Shown here: one piece after another, positions 53,195 through 60,031 of the stretch
Layout: each line of letters begins with the position of its first letter
Numbering within the stretch: position 1 is the first letter of the stretch
Source: Sphingobacterium sp. R2
GTDB lineage: Bacteria > Bacteroidota > Bacteroidia > Sphingobacteriales > Sphingobacteriaceae
Direction of reading: 5' to 3'
Assembly (NCBI RefSeq): GCF_040760075.1
Contig: NZ_CP142884.1
Span: 3,968,001 to 4,032,000 of the forward strand
Length of the DNA stretch: 64,000 nt
Notes under the pieces: model-generated
What the model was told of the DNA's origin: nothing
The model's input: only the letters and a program-made list of their open reading frames with translations
Databases searched by the model: none
Made by a program: the position numbers and the translations under genes

Positions 53195-54616
53195 TTAATC
53201 TTCCCTGCTTCCATCATCTGCCATACGGACTATCTTAGGCGAAAATTTTGCCACGACATCAACAAGATCTCTTTGTGAAGCCATTACGGTATGGATGTCT
53301 TTATAGGCCATCGGCGCTTCATCCATCCCTGCCCCAAGCAACATAATACCTTTATCTTTAAGCATCGAATGGAGATCATGGGAAGATAGCGTTTTAATCG
53401 CCTGTGTACGGCTCATCAATCGGCCTGCCCCATGAGATGCCGATTGTATCGCATTCGACTCCCCTTTTCCACGAACCAAAAATCCTGGTGTAGCCATGGA
53501 GCCTGGAACAATCCCCATAACCCCTTTTGCAGCTGGCGTAGCACCTTTTCGATGGACAATAACCTCTTGACCATTCCACGTTTCTTTCCATGCAAAATTG
53601 TGGTGATTTTCAACCTTCGCCAACAATTCGGCCCCTAAAGCCAACGTAATCTTTTCATGGATCACTTCATGGCAAGCTGACGCATAGTCGCCGGCGAGAT
53701 TCATCGCTAGCCAATATTCTTGCCCTTCATGAGTATCTAAGTCTAAATAGGCCAGATTTTCAGCCTGGTAAGGCAACTTACACAAGGATTTAGCCAACTT
53801 GGTATAATGTGCCGCAATGGTAGCGCCCATTCCTCTTGAACCTGAATGGGTCAATAAGCCTAAATAGGCTCCGCTATCAATGTTCAAACCCTCATCTCTT
53901 TCTTCAAATTCGACTATACCGAACTCTACAAAATGATTCCCCCCACCTGAAGATCCCAATTGCGTCCAGGCTTTATCCTTCAATGCGGAAAGGAAGCTGT
54001 TCTCAGTGAACAACTCGTTATCCAATACAGCATGATCTACACGTTCATGTCTCAAATATCCATTGCCAGCACCAAACTTACTATTACGCAGAATAATGTC
54101 TTTCAAGGTCATTAAATTGTCTTCCAAAAATGAGGCTGGCAAATCAAAGATCGACAAAGCCATACGACAGCCAATATCAACACCGACCCCATAAGGAATC
54201 ACCGCATTATTAGTCGCCAGTACGCCACCAATTGGCAACCCATATCCTTGATGCGCATCTGGCATCAACGCTCCGGCAACTGAAACAGGTAATTTCATGG
54301 CAACACTCATTTGTGCTTTCGCCCCTGTTTCGATTTCAGATGCACCATAAATCGTATATTCCGCAGGAGTCTCGTTCAATGCAATTAACGACTTATCAAC
54401 AGCCTCTTGCCCAAGTATAGCATGGGCCAAAATTCCGAAAACAGCATCTTCTGAATAGCTGGTCGGATCTTCCAGGACAGACTTGAACTTCTCGAGCATT
54501 TCTACCCGCGTAAAACCGTGTCTTTTACTATTGATCTTTAATGCCACGCCCAAGGAATGATTCTCTTTATACCCTAATGCAATTAAATCATTGCCATTTA
54601 TTCTCTTATTTTCCAT
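53195..54616 (-). CDS. rtcB: RNA ligase RtcB
   Basis: From the ATG at 54616 this 473-residue protein shows RtcB landmarks in order: MPDAHQGYGLPIGGVLAT, the Mn-binding Cys in GVDIGCRMALS, LGSSGGGNHFVEFG, GLLTHSGSRGMG, VENHHNFAWKE and SHGAGRLMSR (the His that is guanylylated). It joins RNA 2',3'-cyclic-phosphate or 3'-phosphate ends to 5'-OH ends using GTP and Mn2+, repairing cut tRNA. It lies 103 bp downstream of the slipin gene and behind a tRNA-like array on the same strand. No archease, RtcA or RtcR gene is visible. Confidence 0.95.
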   Translation of the reverse strand: MENKRINGNDLIALGYKENHSLGVALKINSKRHGFTRVEMLEKFKSVLEDPTSYSEDAVFGILAHAILGQEAVDKSLIALNETPAEYTIYGASEIETGAKAQMSVAMKLPVSVAGALMPDAHQGYGLPIGGVLATNNAVIPYGVGVDIGCRMALSIFDLPASFLEDNLMTLKDIILRNSKFGAGNGYLRHERVDHAVLDNELFTENSFLSALKDKAWTQLGSSGGGNHFVEFGIVEFEERDEGLNIDSGAYLGLLTHSGSRGMGATIAAHYTKLAKSLCKLPYQAENLAYLDLDTHEGQEYWLAMNLAGDYASACHEVIHEKITLALGAELLAKVENHHNFAWKETWNGQEVIVHRKGATPAAKGVMGIVPGSMATPGFLVRGKGESNAIQSASHGAGRLMSRTQAIKTLSSHDLHSMLKDKGIMLLGAGMDEAPMAYKDIHTVMASQRDLVDVVAKFSPKIVRMADDGSRED

Positions 54617-54663
54617 TTTTTTACGTTCTTTTTTGATGGAGGAGCCATACGACTTCTCCAAAG

Positions 54664-54697
54664 CAGGTAACAACATCTCTTTACGTTGCTACCTGCA
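54664..54697 (-). promoter_or_regulatory. long hairpin in the slipin-rtcB gap
   Basis: On the reverse strand GCAGGTAGCAAC pairs with GTTGTTACCTGC (12 pairs, one G-U) around a 10-nt loop. It sits between the slipin stop and the rtcB start and lacks a terminator-like U run. It may be an attenuator, a processing site or an mRNA end stabiliser. Confidence 0.6.
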
Positions 54698-54719
54698 CCT
54701 CTTTCAACTTATTAATCTT

Positions 54720-55814
54720 TTATTTCACAAACAATTGCTTGAGTTGGTCAACAATTTGTCCATTTCCGGAAACCGAAATCGTATTGATCTTTTCAGCAAT
54801 CTTTTCGACATATTCCATTTCCTTAAATTTAAACAACATACTGTTTTCTTCCATCAGCTTCGCTGTATTCAACAAACTCCGTGTCGAAGCAGTCTCTTCA
54901 CGACGCATGATACTATTTGCCTGTGCCCTCTTCTCTGCAATCAACACCTGGTTCATGATGTCCCGCACATCTCCTGGTAAAATAACATCTTTAACGCCGC
55001 AGGTCAACAGTGTTATACCCAAGCCTGCGACTTGTGGCAATGTGTTTTCTAAGACATAGCCTTGTATTTCAGTCTTTCGCTCCATCAACTCGTCCAAAGT
55101 CATCTGGCCAATATAGGACCGTAAGGTCAACTGCATCAACGAATACAATTGCTTTTCATATTCTTTATTATCCAATAGCGCTTTGACAATATCCACAATC
55201 TGATATTGCAGCGTGAAATTGATTCTGATCTGTGCCTTATCTTTGGACAAGATCTCCTGTCCTACTACCTCCAACGTCAAGACTCTCATATCAGCTTTTG
55301 AAATCGCTATGGTTTTCGCATTCTTCCACCAACAATACGTTCCCGACTTCAAAATATCTACAAACACACCGTCTACAAAAAGCAGCGCTTTCTCATTTGG
55401 TTCAATCTTATATTGACGTACATAATAGCCTAAGCTCTGCTTCTCCAGCAATTGACGATTAACAGATGCAGGGATCTCAATCTCCGTAATGTCTTCCAAT
55501 TGAAATCTGCGTTCGCGCAATTCCTTCCAAAAAACATGTCTGCCAGACGCTAACGTCTTTTCAAAATTACCATTCAAAAAAACAAGACAGATCTCCGTAT
55601 CACCCACTTCAACGATATCGACCAATTCGCGAAAACCTGTCAACTGCAACAGTACATCGACATTGCGACCGGAAGGAAATGGATGAGTCGTCGTGTACTT
55701 CTCCAGTTTTTTACCAAATCCTAATCAGTAGTTACCGGATTTCAAAACACGGATCACCGCATTGTTCTTAACAACCAATCCGATTTCGTCTGTAGTTAGC
55801 TGTACTCTTTTCAT
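54720..55814 (-). pseudogene. slipin/SPFH (band-7) gene with an in-frame TGA at codon 30
   Basis: Reading from the ATG at 55814 gives MKRVQLTTDEIGLVVKN and then VLKSGNY, TGA (55725-55727), LGFGKK. The same frame then stays open for 334 codons to the stop at 54720. The protein repeats a SG-x-Y/H-x-W motif elsewhere (SGRHVFW, SGTYCWW), so the TGA very likely replaces TGG (Trp). The remainder is a normal SPFH domain (DKAQIRINFTLQYQIVDIVK, then TLRSYIGQMTLDELM) and a coiled C-terminus. Slipins scaffold membrane domains. A TTG at 55649 could restart a protein of 309 residues. It is either a nonsense pseudogene, a re-initiating gene or a sequencing error. Confidence 0.8.
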
Positions 55815-55861
55815 TGTATATTCTTTTAAATTTTCCTCATTTCTATTATAAAACCTGCTAT

Positions 55862-55935
55862 TTTTTATCCCTTGACCTCAAGCGGGATTCGAAAGTTCTG
55901 GTACCCTTTTTTTAAATCAAAAGTCGATGAACAAA
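55862..55935 (-). pseudogene. tRNA-like unit, T-arm remnant (unit nearest the slipin gene)
   Basis: On the reverse strand TTTCGAATCCCGC keeps a T loop (TTCGAAT) and the 3' half of a T stem. The 5' half (GAACT) no longer pairs with CCCGC. CTTGAGGTCAAGGG follows. The D-arm side is not recognisable. It lies about 50 bp before the slipin start. Confidence 0.4.
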
Positions 55936-56094
55936 TACCCCATCTTATCGTCATGACTTTTTATGATAAATGCAGATACCTCACTTAGGAATCTCAGGCC
56001 ATCAATCCATTGCTCAATCGCATGAAAAACAGCGTATAAGCAGGATAAAAGATAGCAAGCTTCTACCAAATGACCTTTTTGAAGAAAGTCTTAA

Positions 56095-56148
56095 CTTTGA
56101 ATGTCCGAATGGACAGTTCAATGCAATACCCTTATGCTATTCCATCCG
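56095..56148 (-). ncRNA. tRNA-like unit, D arm plus short T-arm-like hairpin
   Basis: The reverse strand shows a D-arm-like TAGCATAAGGGTATTGCA (56122-56139). It is 14/18 identical to the D arm of the unit upstream, with paired changes that keep the stem (GCA/TGC). Only 6 nt separate it from a hairpin TGTCC-ATTC-GGACA (56102-56115). Partial acceptor pairing (GAA/TTC) closes the unit. There is no anticodon arm. Confidence 0.5.
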
Positions 56149-56150
56149 AA

Positions 56151-56217
56151 AATGGAAGTGGGATTCGAACCCACACGATTGTGTTGTTATTCTAACCAGA
56201 CTGAACTATCCTGATTG
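56151..56217 (-). ncRNA. tRNA-like unit with canonical D and T arms and a shortened middle
   Basis: The reverse strand has the D arm TAGTTCAGTCTGGTTAGAAT (56189-56208) and a perfect T arm GTGGG-TTCGAAT-CCCAC (56158-56174). Only 14 nt lie between them, where about 22 are expected for an anticodon arm and variable loop. The acceptor stem pairs only next to the T arm. It abuts its neighbours without spacer. Confidence 0.65.
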
Positions 56218-56287
56218 CTCAGGAGTAGGAATCGAACCTACGCCCCACAACTAAATGCTATGCTCTACCCTTGAGCTACCTTTTTTA
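56216..56287 (-). ncRNA. tRNA-like unit with canonical D and T arms and unpaired anticodon region
   Basis: The reverse strand has D arm TAGCTCAAGGGTAGAGCA (56261-56278) and perfect T arm GTAGG-TTCGATT-CCTAC (56225-56241), both standard. The 19 nt between them (TAGCATTTAGTTGTGGGGC) do not form an anticodon stem in the expected register, and the acceptor ends (AAAAAGG/TCCTGAG) pair poorly. The spacing is close to that of a real tRNA. Confidence 0.7.
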
Positions 56288-56395
56288 CAGGAGAGGATTC
56301 GAACCTCTAACACGAGCACTTTCCTTTCAACTTATCGTTTTATCAGTATATTGAAGCTCATAGAGAACAATACTAACCTGCTATACTGAAACAGG
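56284..56395 (-). ncRNA. tRNA-like unit, T arm clear, 5' half unclear
   Basis: The reverse strand has a perfect T arm AGAGG-TTCGAAT-CCTCT (56292-56308) followed by CCTGTA. A CAGG and a D-arm-like TATAGCAGGTTAGTATTG lie about 70-80 nt upstream, which makes the unit longer than a normal tRNA. The 5' boundary is uncertain. It is the first recognisable unit of the array. Confidence 0.5.
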
Positions 56396-56431
56396 TGACC
56401 AGGATGCAATCTGAAGAAGAAAGGCTCTTTT

Positions 56432-56450
56432 ATACTTTATAATAAAGTAT
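56432..56450. promoter_or_regulatory. 19-bp AT palindrome upstream of the tRNA-like array
   Basis: ATACTTTAT-A-ATAAAGTAT is perfectly symmetrical. It lies about 40 bp before the array on the reverse strand, where an operator or promoter would be. A terminator of forward transcription is less likely because no gene precedes it. Confidence 0.45.
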
Positions 56451-56520
56451 ATATCTTAAAGCTTTTCGCTATAATTTCCATCAAAGAACGTTTGTCATTG
56501 TTGACATTACAAATATCATT

Positions 56521-56546
56521 GGTTTAATACGCAGGGAATTTGCGTA
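56521..56546 (-). repeat. 26-bp inverted repeat, copy 1 (with internal palindrome)
   Basis: Reading the reverse strand gives TACGCAAATTCCCTGCGTATT and then AAACC. Its core ACGCA-N7-TGCGT is itself a palindrome (56529-56545). It matches copy 2 at 22 of 26 positions in the opposite orientation. Confidence 0.7.
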
Positions 56547-56648
56547 ACAATAAAAAGAAATAAAAAAACTCATATAAAATTATATAACACTGATATACAG
56601 GTAATAAAAATAAATAATTGTTGTAAAAAAAGATTAAAATTCCTGAAC

Positions 56649-56674
56649 TACGCAAATTCATTGCGTCTTAAATC
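56649..56674 (+). repeat. 26-bp inverted repeat, copy 2 (with internal palindrome)
   Basis: The forward strand reads TACGCAAATTCATTGCGTCT and then TAAATC. The core ACGCA-N7-TGCGT (56650-56666) has the same spacing as in copy 1; the two centres are about 121 bp apart. The roughly 100 bp between the copies is AT-rich and non-coding. Confidence 0.7.
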
Positions 56675-56826
56675 GACACGGTAGGCTTACGGCTCTCTGC
56701 ATTATTTCAAAAAGAATGGAAAATTAGATTTTTTGATGAATATTCTGTTGAATATAGTGGTAATCCGTGATCATGTTATCCAATTTATATGCTAATTTTA
56801 TTCCAATATTAAGACAATATCAAAAA

Positions 56827-57414
56827 ATGAAAAGTTTATATGCAACAATAGGGCTGTTTTGCATGTTAGCAAGCTGTACAAATTCAGCGCAAGACCATAA
56901 AAGCGCTACTGCAAATCATCCTGCAAAGCAAATACCATTCAAAGACAGCACAAGGACAGCGAAGCAAGACACGGCAGTGGGTCAGCATCAGCAAGCAGAA
57001 GCTTGGTTGAAAGGAATTTTTCAATGTACAGGTTCCGCATCTGGAAAATATTGTTACTATCTGGATAAAGAGGACGCATTATGTACCAAGCGATTCCAAG
57101 CCTTTTTAAAAGATGCGAATGAAATTTACGGTCCCTCCAACCTCACAGATGAAGACCTACCCAAAGCTGAGGCAGCTTACAGGGCCAAATGGGAGAAAAT
57201 CTACCCTTTATATACGGAGGAAACCTGGTTATTTGGAAGAGGTAATGACGACGCATTGGATATCAAGGATGTCAAAATCGACAAAGTAACTGAAAGCAAA
57301 TTTATTGTATTTATTGATTACGGTAATGACATCCGAACCAAAAATGAAGTTCAATTGGTCAATGAGCAAGGTTCTTATAAAATAGATTACTGCAAGACGA
57401 CTTTCCTACACTAA
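56827..57414 (+). CDS. predicted lipoprotein, unrecognised
   Basis: The ATG at 56827 gives 195 residues with a lipoprotein signal (LFCMLASC, Cys16). A low-complexity linker follows, then a compact domain with four Cys (FQCTGSASGKYCYYL, DALCTKRF, DYCKTTFLH) and many Asp/Lys residues. The longer frame from 56767 adds 20 residues before the signal and is disfavoured. No family is recognised. It is divergent from the tRNA-like array/rtcB unit across the inverted-repeat region. Confidence 0.75.
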   Translation: MKSLYATIGLFCMLASCTNSAQDHKSATANHPAKQIPFKDSTRTAKQDTAVGQHQQAEAWLKGIFQCTGSASGKYCYYLDKEDALCTKRFQAFLKDANEIYGPSNLTDEDLPKAEAAYRAKWEKIYPLYTEETWLFGRGNDDALDIKDVKIDKVTESKFIVFIDYGNDIRTKNEVQLVNEQGSYKIDYCKTTFLH

Positions 57415-57430
57415 ACGTTCCCACTAGCAT

Positions 57431-57470
57431 TGAAAATGCCAATTTTCCAGACGATAAATTGGCATTTTCA
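57431..57470. terminator. bidirectional terminator
   Basis: TGAAAATGCCAATTT (57431-57445) pairs with AAATTGGCATTTTCA (57456-57470) between convergent genes. Confidence 0.88.
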
Positions 57471-57495
57471 ATTTATGATTGTTTGCTACTTTCAA

Positions 57496-58743
57496 TTAAG
57501 CTTGGGAGCTATTGTTCCATTTAATAACATTTCCCTGATGGATAAGCCCATAGACGGTTGAGATCCGAGAAACTGCTTCTGCAGAACAACTCGCATCGAC
57601 AAAAAGGAGGTTAGCATCATCTCCAACTTTCGGCCATACGGAATTCCCTTGATCATCGAGCGGGATTTTGCCATTGGTCGCATAACGAAGGCAACGGGAT
57701 AACTCGAATTCAGTTTCATAACCATATAATTCCGCAGCTAGATTGGCTTTTTGAAGCATATTACCGCTACCGAAAGTACCCCAATGGTCCTGAACATTGT
57801 CGTTTCCTACAAAAACTTCCACTCCCGCTTTTTTCAATTCCCGAAATGGCATCAACATATTGCGAAAAGGAACCGAACTGCATATACCAACTTTCGCTTC
57901 TGCCAATCGTTCGGCCGTATAGGCTAAGTCCTTTTTCGGCATGTAACCTAAGGCGAAAGCATGACTGATAAATGTACGTCCCTGCAATGCCGGATTTTCC
58001 AATGCTTTATCAATCAAATAATGTATGGTCTTAACACCTGATTCCCCACCCTCATGCAAGTGGATATCGATTCCCTTGTTATTATCCAATGCAAGTTGAA
58101 CTGTCAAGTCCATTGGTTTCTCAATACTGCCGTCAATACTGAAGGGATCCAAACCACCAATAAAATCCACCTGCCCCCATTTAGCTACCTCCTCCATTAG
58201 TTTCGCCGATTCTGTATAGAATAGACCATGCTGGGGGAATGCTACCAGTTCTGCAGCAAATGAATATTTTAAATGTTCCAGCGCCTGTAACAAATGCTCC
58301 AATGACTTTGTTCCCGATGTTGGATCTACATTAAAATGCGTCCGTGCAAAATTTGTTCCGTAGCCCTGTAAAAGCGCGATTAATTTTTCGGCCCGTTCGA
58401 CAGAGGTTTTCAATAACTCGGGGATGATCACCTGTTCCTTGGCAATCATATCTTTTACAGTCCTATTTTTTGGAAATACCGCCTTCCAGGGCAGCCCGTA
58501 TAATGTTTTATCCAAATGAATGTGCATGTCACGGAATGGCGGCAATGCCAATTTACCTTTCACATCAAAAGCTTTTCCATTCGCTACCGATTGCGCTGGC
58601 TCAATACTTTTTATTTTATTTGCTTCAATTTGAATGTCAAACAATGCTGTTTTTGTAGCAACAATTTCCTCATGCTCATAAAGAAAGCCAGTTTCTAGCA
58701 ATACATTCTTCAACAAATAAGTATTTTGATTAATTTCATTCAT
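57496..58743 (-). CDS. CodA-like amidohydrolase (cytosine-deaminase-type)
   Basis: From the ATG at 58743 this 415-residue protein has the amidohydrolase TIM-barrel plan of cytosine/isoguanine deaminases. DMHIHLDK holds the HxH metal pair, ARTHFNVDP the next strand, DIHLHEGGE a metal His and catalytic Glu, and ISHAFALGY a further His. GNDNVQDHWGTFGSGNML holds the Asp ligand. The position after that Asp is Asn, where CodA has Asp314, a residue that tunes substrate choice. Cytosine itself is therefore uncertain. It is cytosolic and a single gene. The frame to 58806 lies upstream of the -7 box. Confidence 0.82.
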   Translation of the reverse strand: MNEINQNTYLLKNVLLETGFLYEHEEIVATKTALFDIQIEANKIKSIEPAQSVANGKAFDVKGKLALPPFRDMHIHLDKTLYGLPWKAVFPKNRTVKDMIAKEQVIIPELLKTSVERAEKLIALLQGYGTNFARTHFNVDPTSGTKSLEHLLQALEHLKYSFAAELVAFPQHGLFYTESAKLMEEVAKWGQVDFIGGLDPFSIDGSIEKPMDLTVQLALDNNKGIDIHLHEGGESGVKTIHYLIDKALENPALQGRTFISHAFALGYMPKKDLAYTAERLAEAKVGICSSVPFRNMLMPFRELKKAGVEVFVGNDNVQDHWGTFGSGNMLQKANLAAELYGYETEFELSRCLRYATNGKIPLDDQGNSVWPKVGDDANLLFVDASCSAEAVSRISTVYGLIHQGNVIKWNNSSQA

Positions 58744-58761
58744 GTCTAAATCATTTTTCAA

Positions 58762-58769
58762 CAAAGCTA
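58762..58769 (-). promoter_or_regulatory. -7 box for the CodA-like gene
   Basis: The reverse strand reads TAGCTTTG, 19 bp before the ATG at 58743, which supports that start. Confidence 0.45.
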
Positions 58770-58819
58770 AGAGATTTGAGCCAATGATCTTTGTACGAAT
58801 TATCACAGCTTGTGTAGAT

Positions 58820-58883
58820 ATTATGGCTACGTCGTACAGACATACTACTTACAGTCTGAAGTTGGTTACTCGTAGTCCATAAT
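58820..58883. repeat. 64-bp nested inverted repeat
   Basis: Outer arms ATTATGGCTACG (58820-58831) and CGTAGTCCATAAT (58871-58883) pair with one bulged base. Inner arms CAGAC (58837-58841) and GTCTG (58854-58858) add a second helix. It lies between divergent genes. The rest of the 58770-59043 gap shows nothing else. Confidence 0.5.
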
Positions 58884-59043
58884 TTGTCCAAACGAAACTC
58901 TTATTGTTTGAATTTCCTGTCTAAAAGAAAATTGTTACGATTATAACTATTATTTACTATAAAAAAATGTTACTTTAACACGGCTGCTAGGCTGTCAAGC
59001 GATATTGAATGCCGACGCTCCATATCTAATTTAAAATCGAGAA

Positions 59044-59658
59044 ATGCAAATCGAAATCGGTCGTATATTTTATGAAATAGTTCCCTGGAATAAAGATTAT
59101 ATCCAAATTTCGTTTAGTTCATCACCCTATCGTGTACATGCTCCGGCACATTGCGATGTTGCTTTCCTAAAAGAGTACATCAAGTTAAACCCGCCAGAAA
59201 GTAAATCGGAAGGTATATCCTATTCCTATCTAGAAAATCCCTACTACCTATTTGGAAAACCTTATTTGGTCAAAATCTATCCTTCCACAACGCTAGCAGC
59301 CGTTGAACTGACAGCTACAAGTATATGTGTATATCAAAAGAAGAGCACGAATACATTGAAATTACTGCACAAATGGAGTCAGGAATTACTCTACCATGAA
59401 ATAATCAAGCAGATTGCTTATTGGGAAGAACAGTTGGATATATATGATGTAGCTACAGTAACCATCCATAAATTATCCAAAAACAATTTTAGAATCGTTG
59501 AAGGTGGATTTCATTTTTCAAATCGACTCATTGATTTCGAAAAAGAACACATCAATCTAATTATTCTAAAGGCTTTCTGTAAATTTGCTCATAAGACGCG
59601 AAAAGAAACAGAAGCAATTTTCAGTTTATATATTCCAAACTGGAGAGATCTTTATTAG
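59044..59658 (+). CDS. YgjP-like (DUF45) protein without the HExxH metal site
   Basis: This 204-residue protein follows the layout of YgjP/DUF45 metal-dependent hydrolases: a beta start (YRVHAPAHCDVAFLKEYIK), a YYLFGKPYLVKIY strand like 'LG-x-Y-L', a helical middle, and an end FSNRLIDFEKEHINLIILKA leading into FCKFAHK...IPNWRDLY. In YgjP the last part reads IDYVIVHELCHL and carries the zinc ligands; here the same place is KAFCK (176-180), so His, Glu and His are all lost. The WGSC motif is also absent. It would be a non-catalytic relative. It is first of three closely spaced genes ending with an MpaB-type oxygenase. Confidence 0.6.
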   Translation: MQIEIGRIFYEIVPWNKDYIQISFSSSPYRVHAPAHCDVAFLKEYIKLNPPESKSEGISYSYLENPYYLFGKPYLVKIYPSTTLAAVELTATSICVYQKKSTNTLKLLHKWSQELLYHEIIKQIAYWEEQLDIYDVATVTIHKLSKNNFRIVEGGFHFSNRLIDFEKEHINLIILKAFCKFAHKTRKETEAIFSLYIPNWRDLY

Positions 59659-59672
59659 TACAGCATAATAAG

Positions 59673-60026
59673 ATGACAGAAATTAACATCAGAATCCAAC
59701 TAAAAAAAGACGATTTAATCATACCATTCAGCAATCAAGATCTTATACCATTCATCGCCAAACATCAGCAAGAAATCAATGATTACGTTATCGAGCAATT
59801 GGAAGATAAAGATGGCGCACCGCATTTAAGTGACTTTAGCATAAGTGGATTAACTTTTTATACAAATAGTACCGAAGGTTCATTTAGACTTCATTTTAAA
59901 ATTGATCGTCAATTTTGCTGCAGTGATCTCTCATCGTGTCAAATGGATTATATAGACTTTAAGTTTAATAAATCAAATGATAGTATCACACTAACTGGGA
60001 GTTATACCGTTTGGACAATTCAATAA
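59673..60026 (+). CDS. unrecognised small protein in the MpaB cluster
   Basis: This 117-residue cytosolic protein has no signal or membrane helix. It shows an alternating beta-strand pattern in its second half, with two adjacent Cys pairs (FCCSDLSSC). No family is recognised. It lies 14 bp after the YgjP-like gene and 5 bp before the MpaB-type gene, so the three are probably one operon. Confidence 0.7.
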   Translation: MTEINIRIQLKKDDLIIPFSNQDLIPFIAKHQQEINDYVIEQLEDKDGAPHLSDFSISGLTFYTNSTEGSFRLHFKIDRQFCCSDLSSCQMDYIDFKFNKSNDSITLTGSYTVWTIQ

Positions 60027-60031
60027 AAGAT

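Noticed and set aside
55725..55727. Selenocysteine at the slipin TGA
   Set aside because: Slipins have no known redox Cys here, the site matches a Trp pattern, and no SECIS-like hairpin was seen directly after the codon.
55970..56254. 94-residue forward frame (IPLCYSIRKWKWDSNPHD region)
   Set aside because: It is the complement of the tRNA-like array; residues such as DSNPH and GIEPTPH are the usual translation of reversed T arms.
56521..56674. Insertion sequence
   Set aside because: The inverted repeats enclose only about 100 bp with no transposase and no visible target-site duplication; kept as repeats only.
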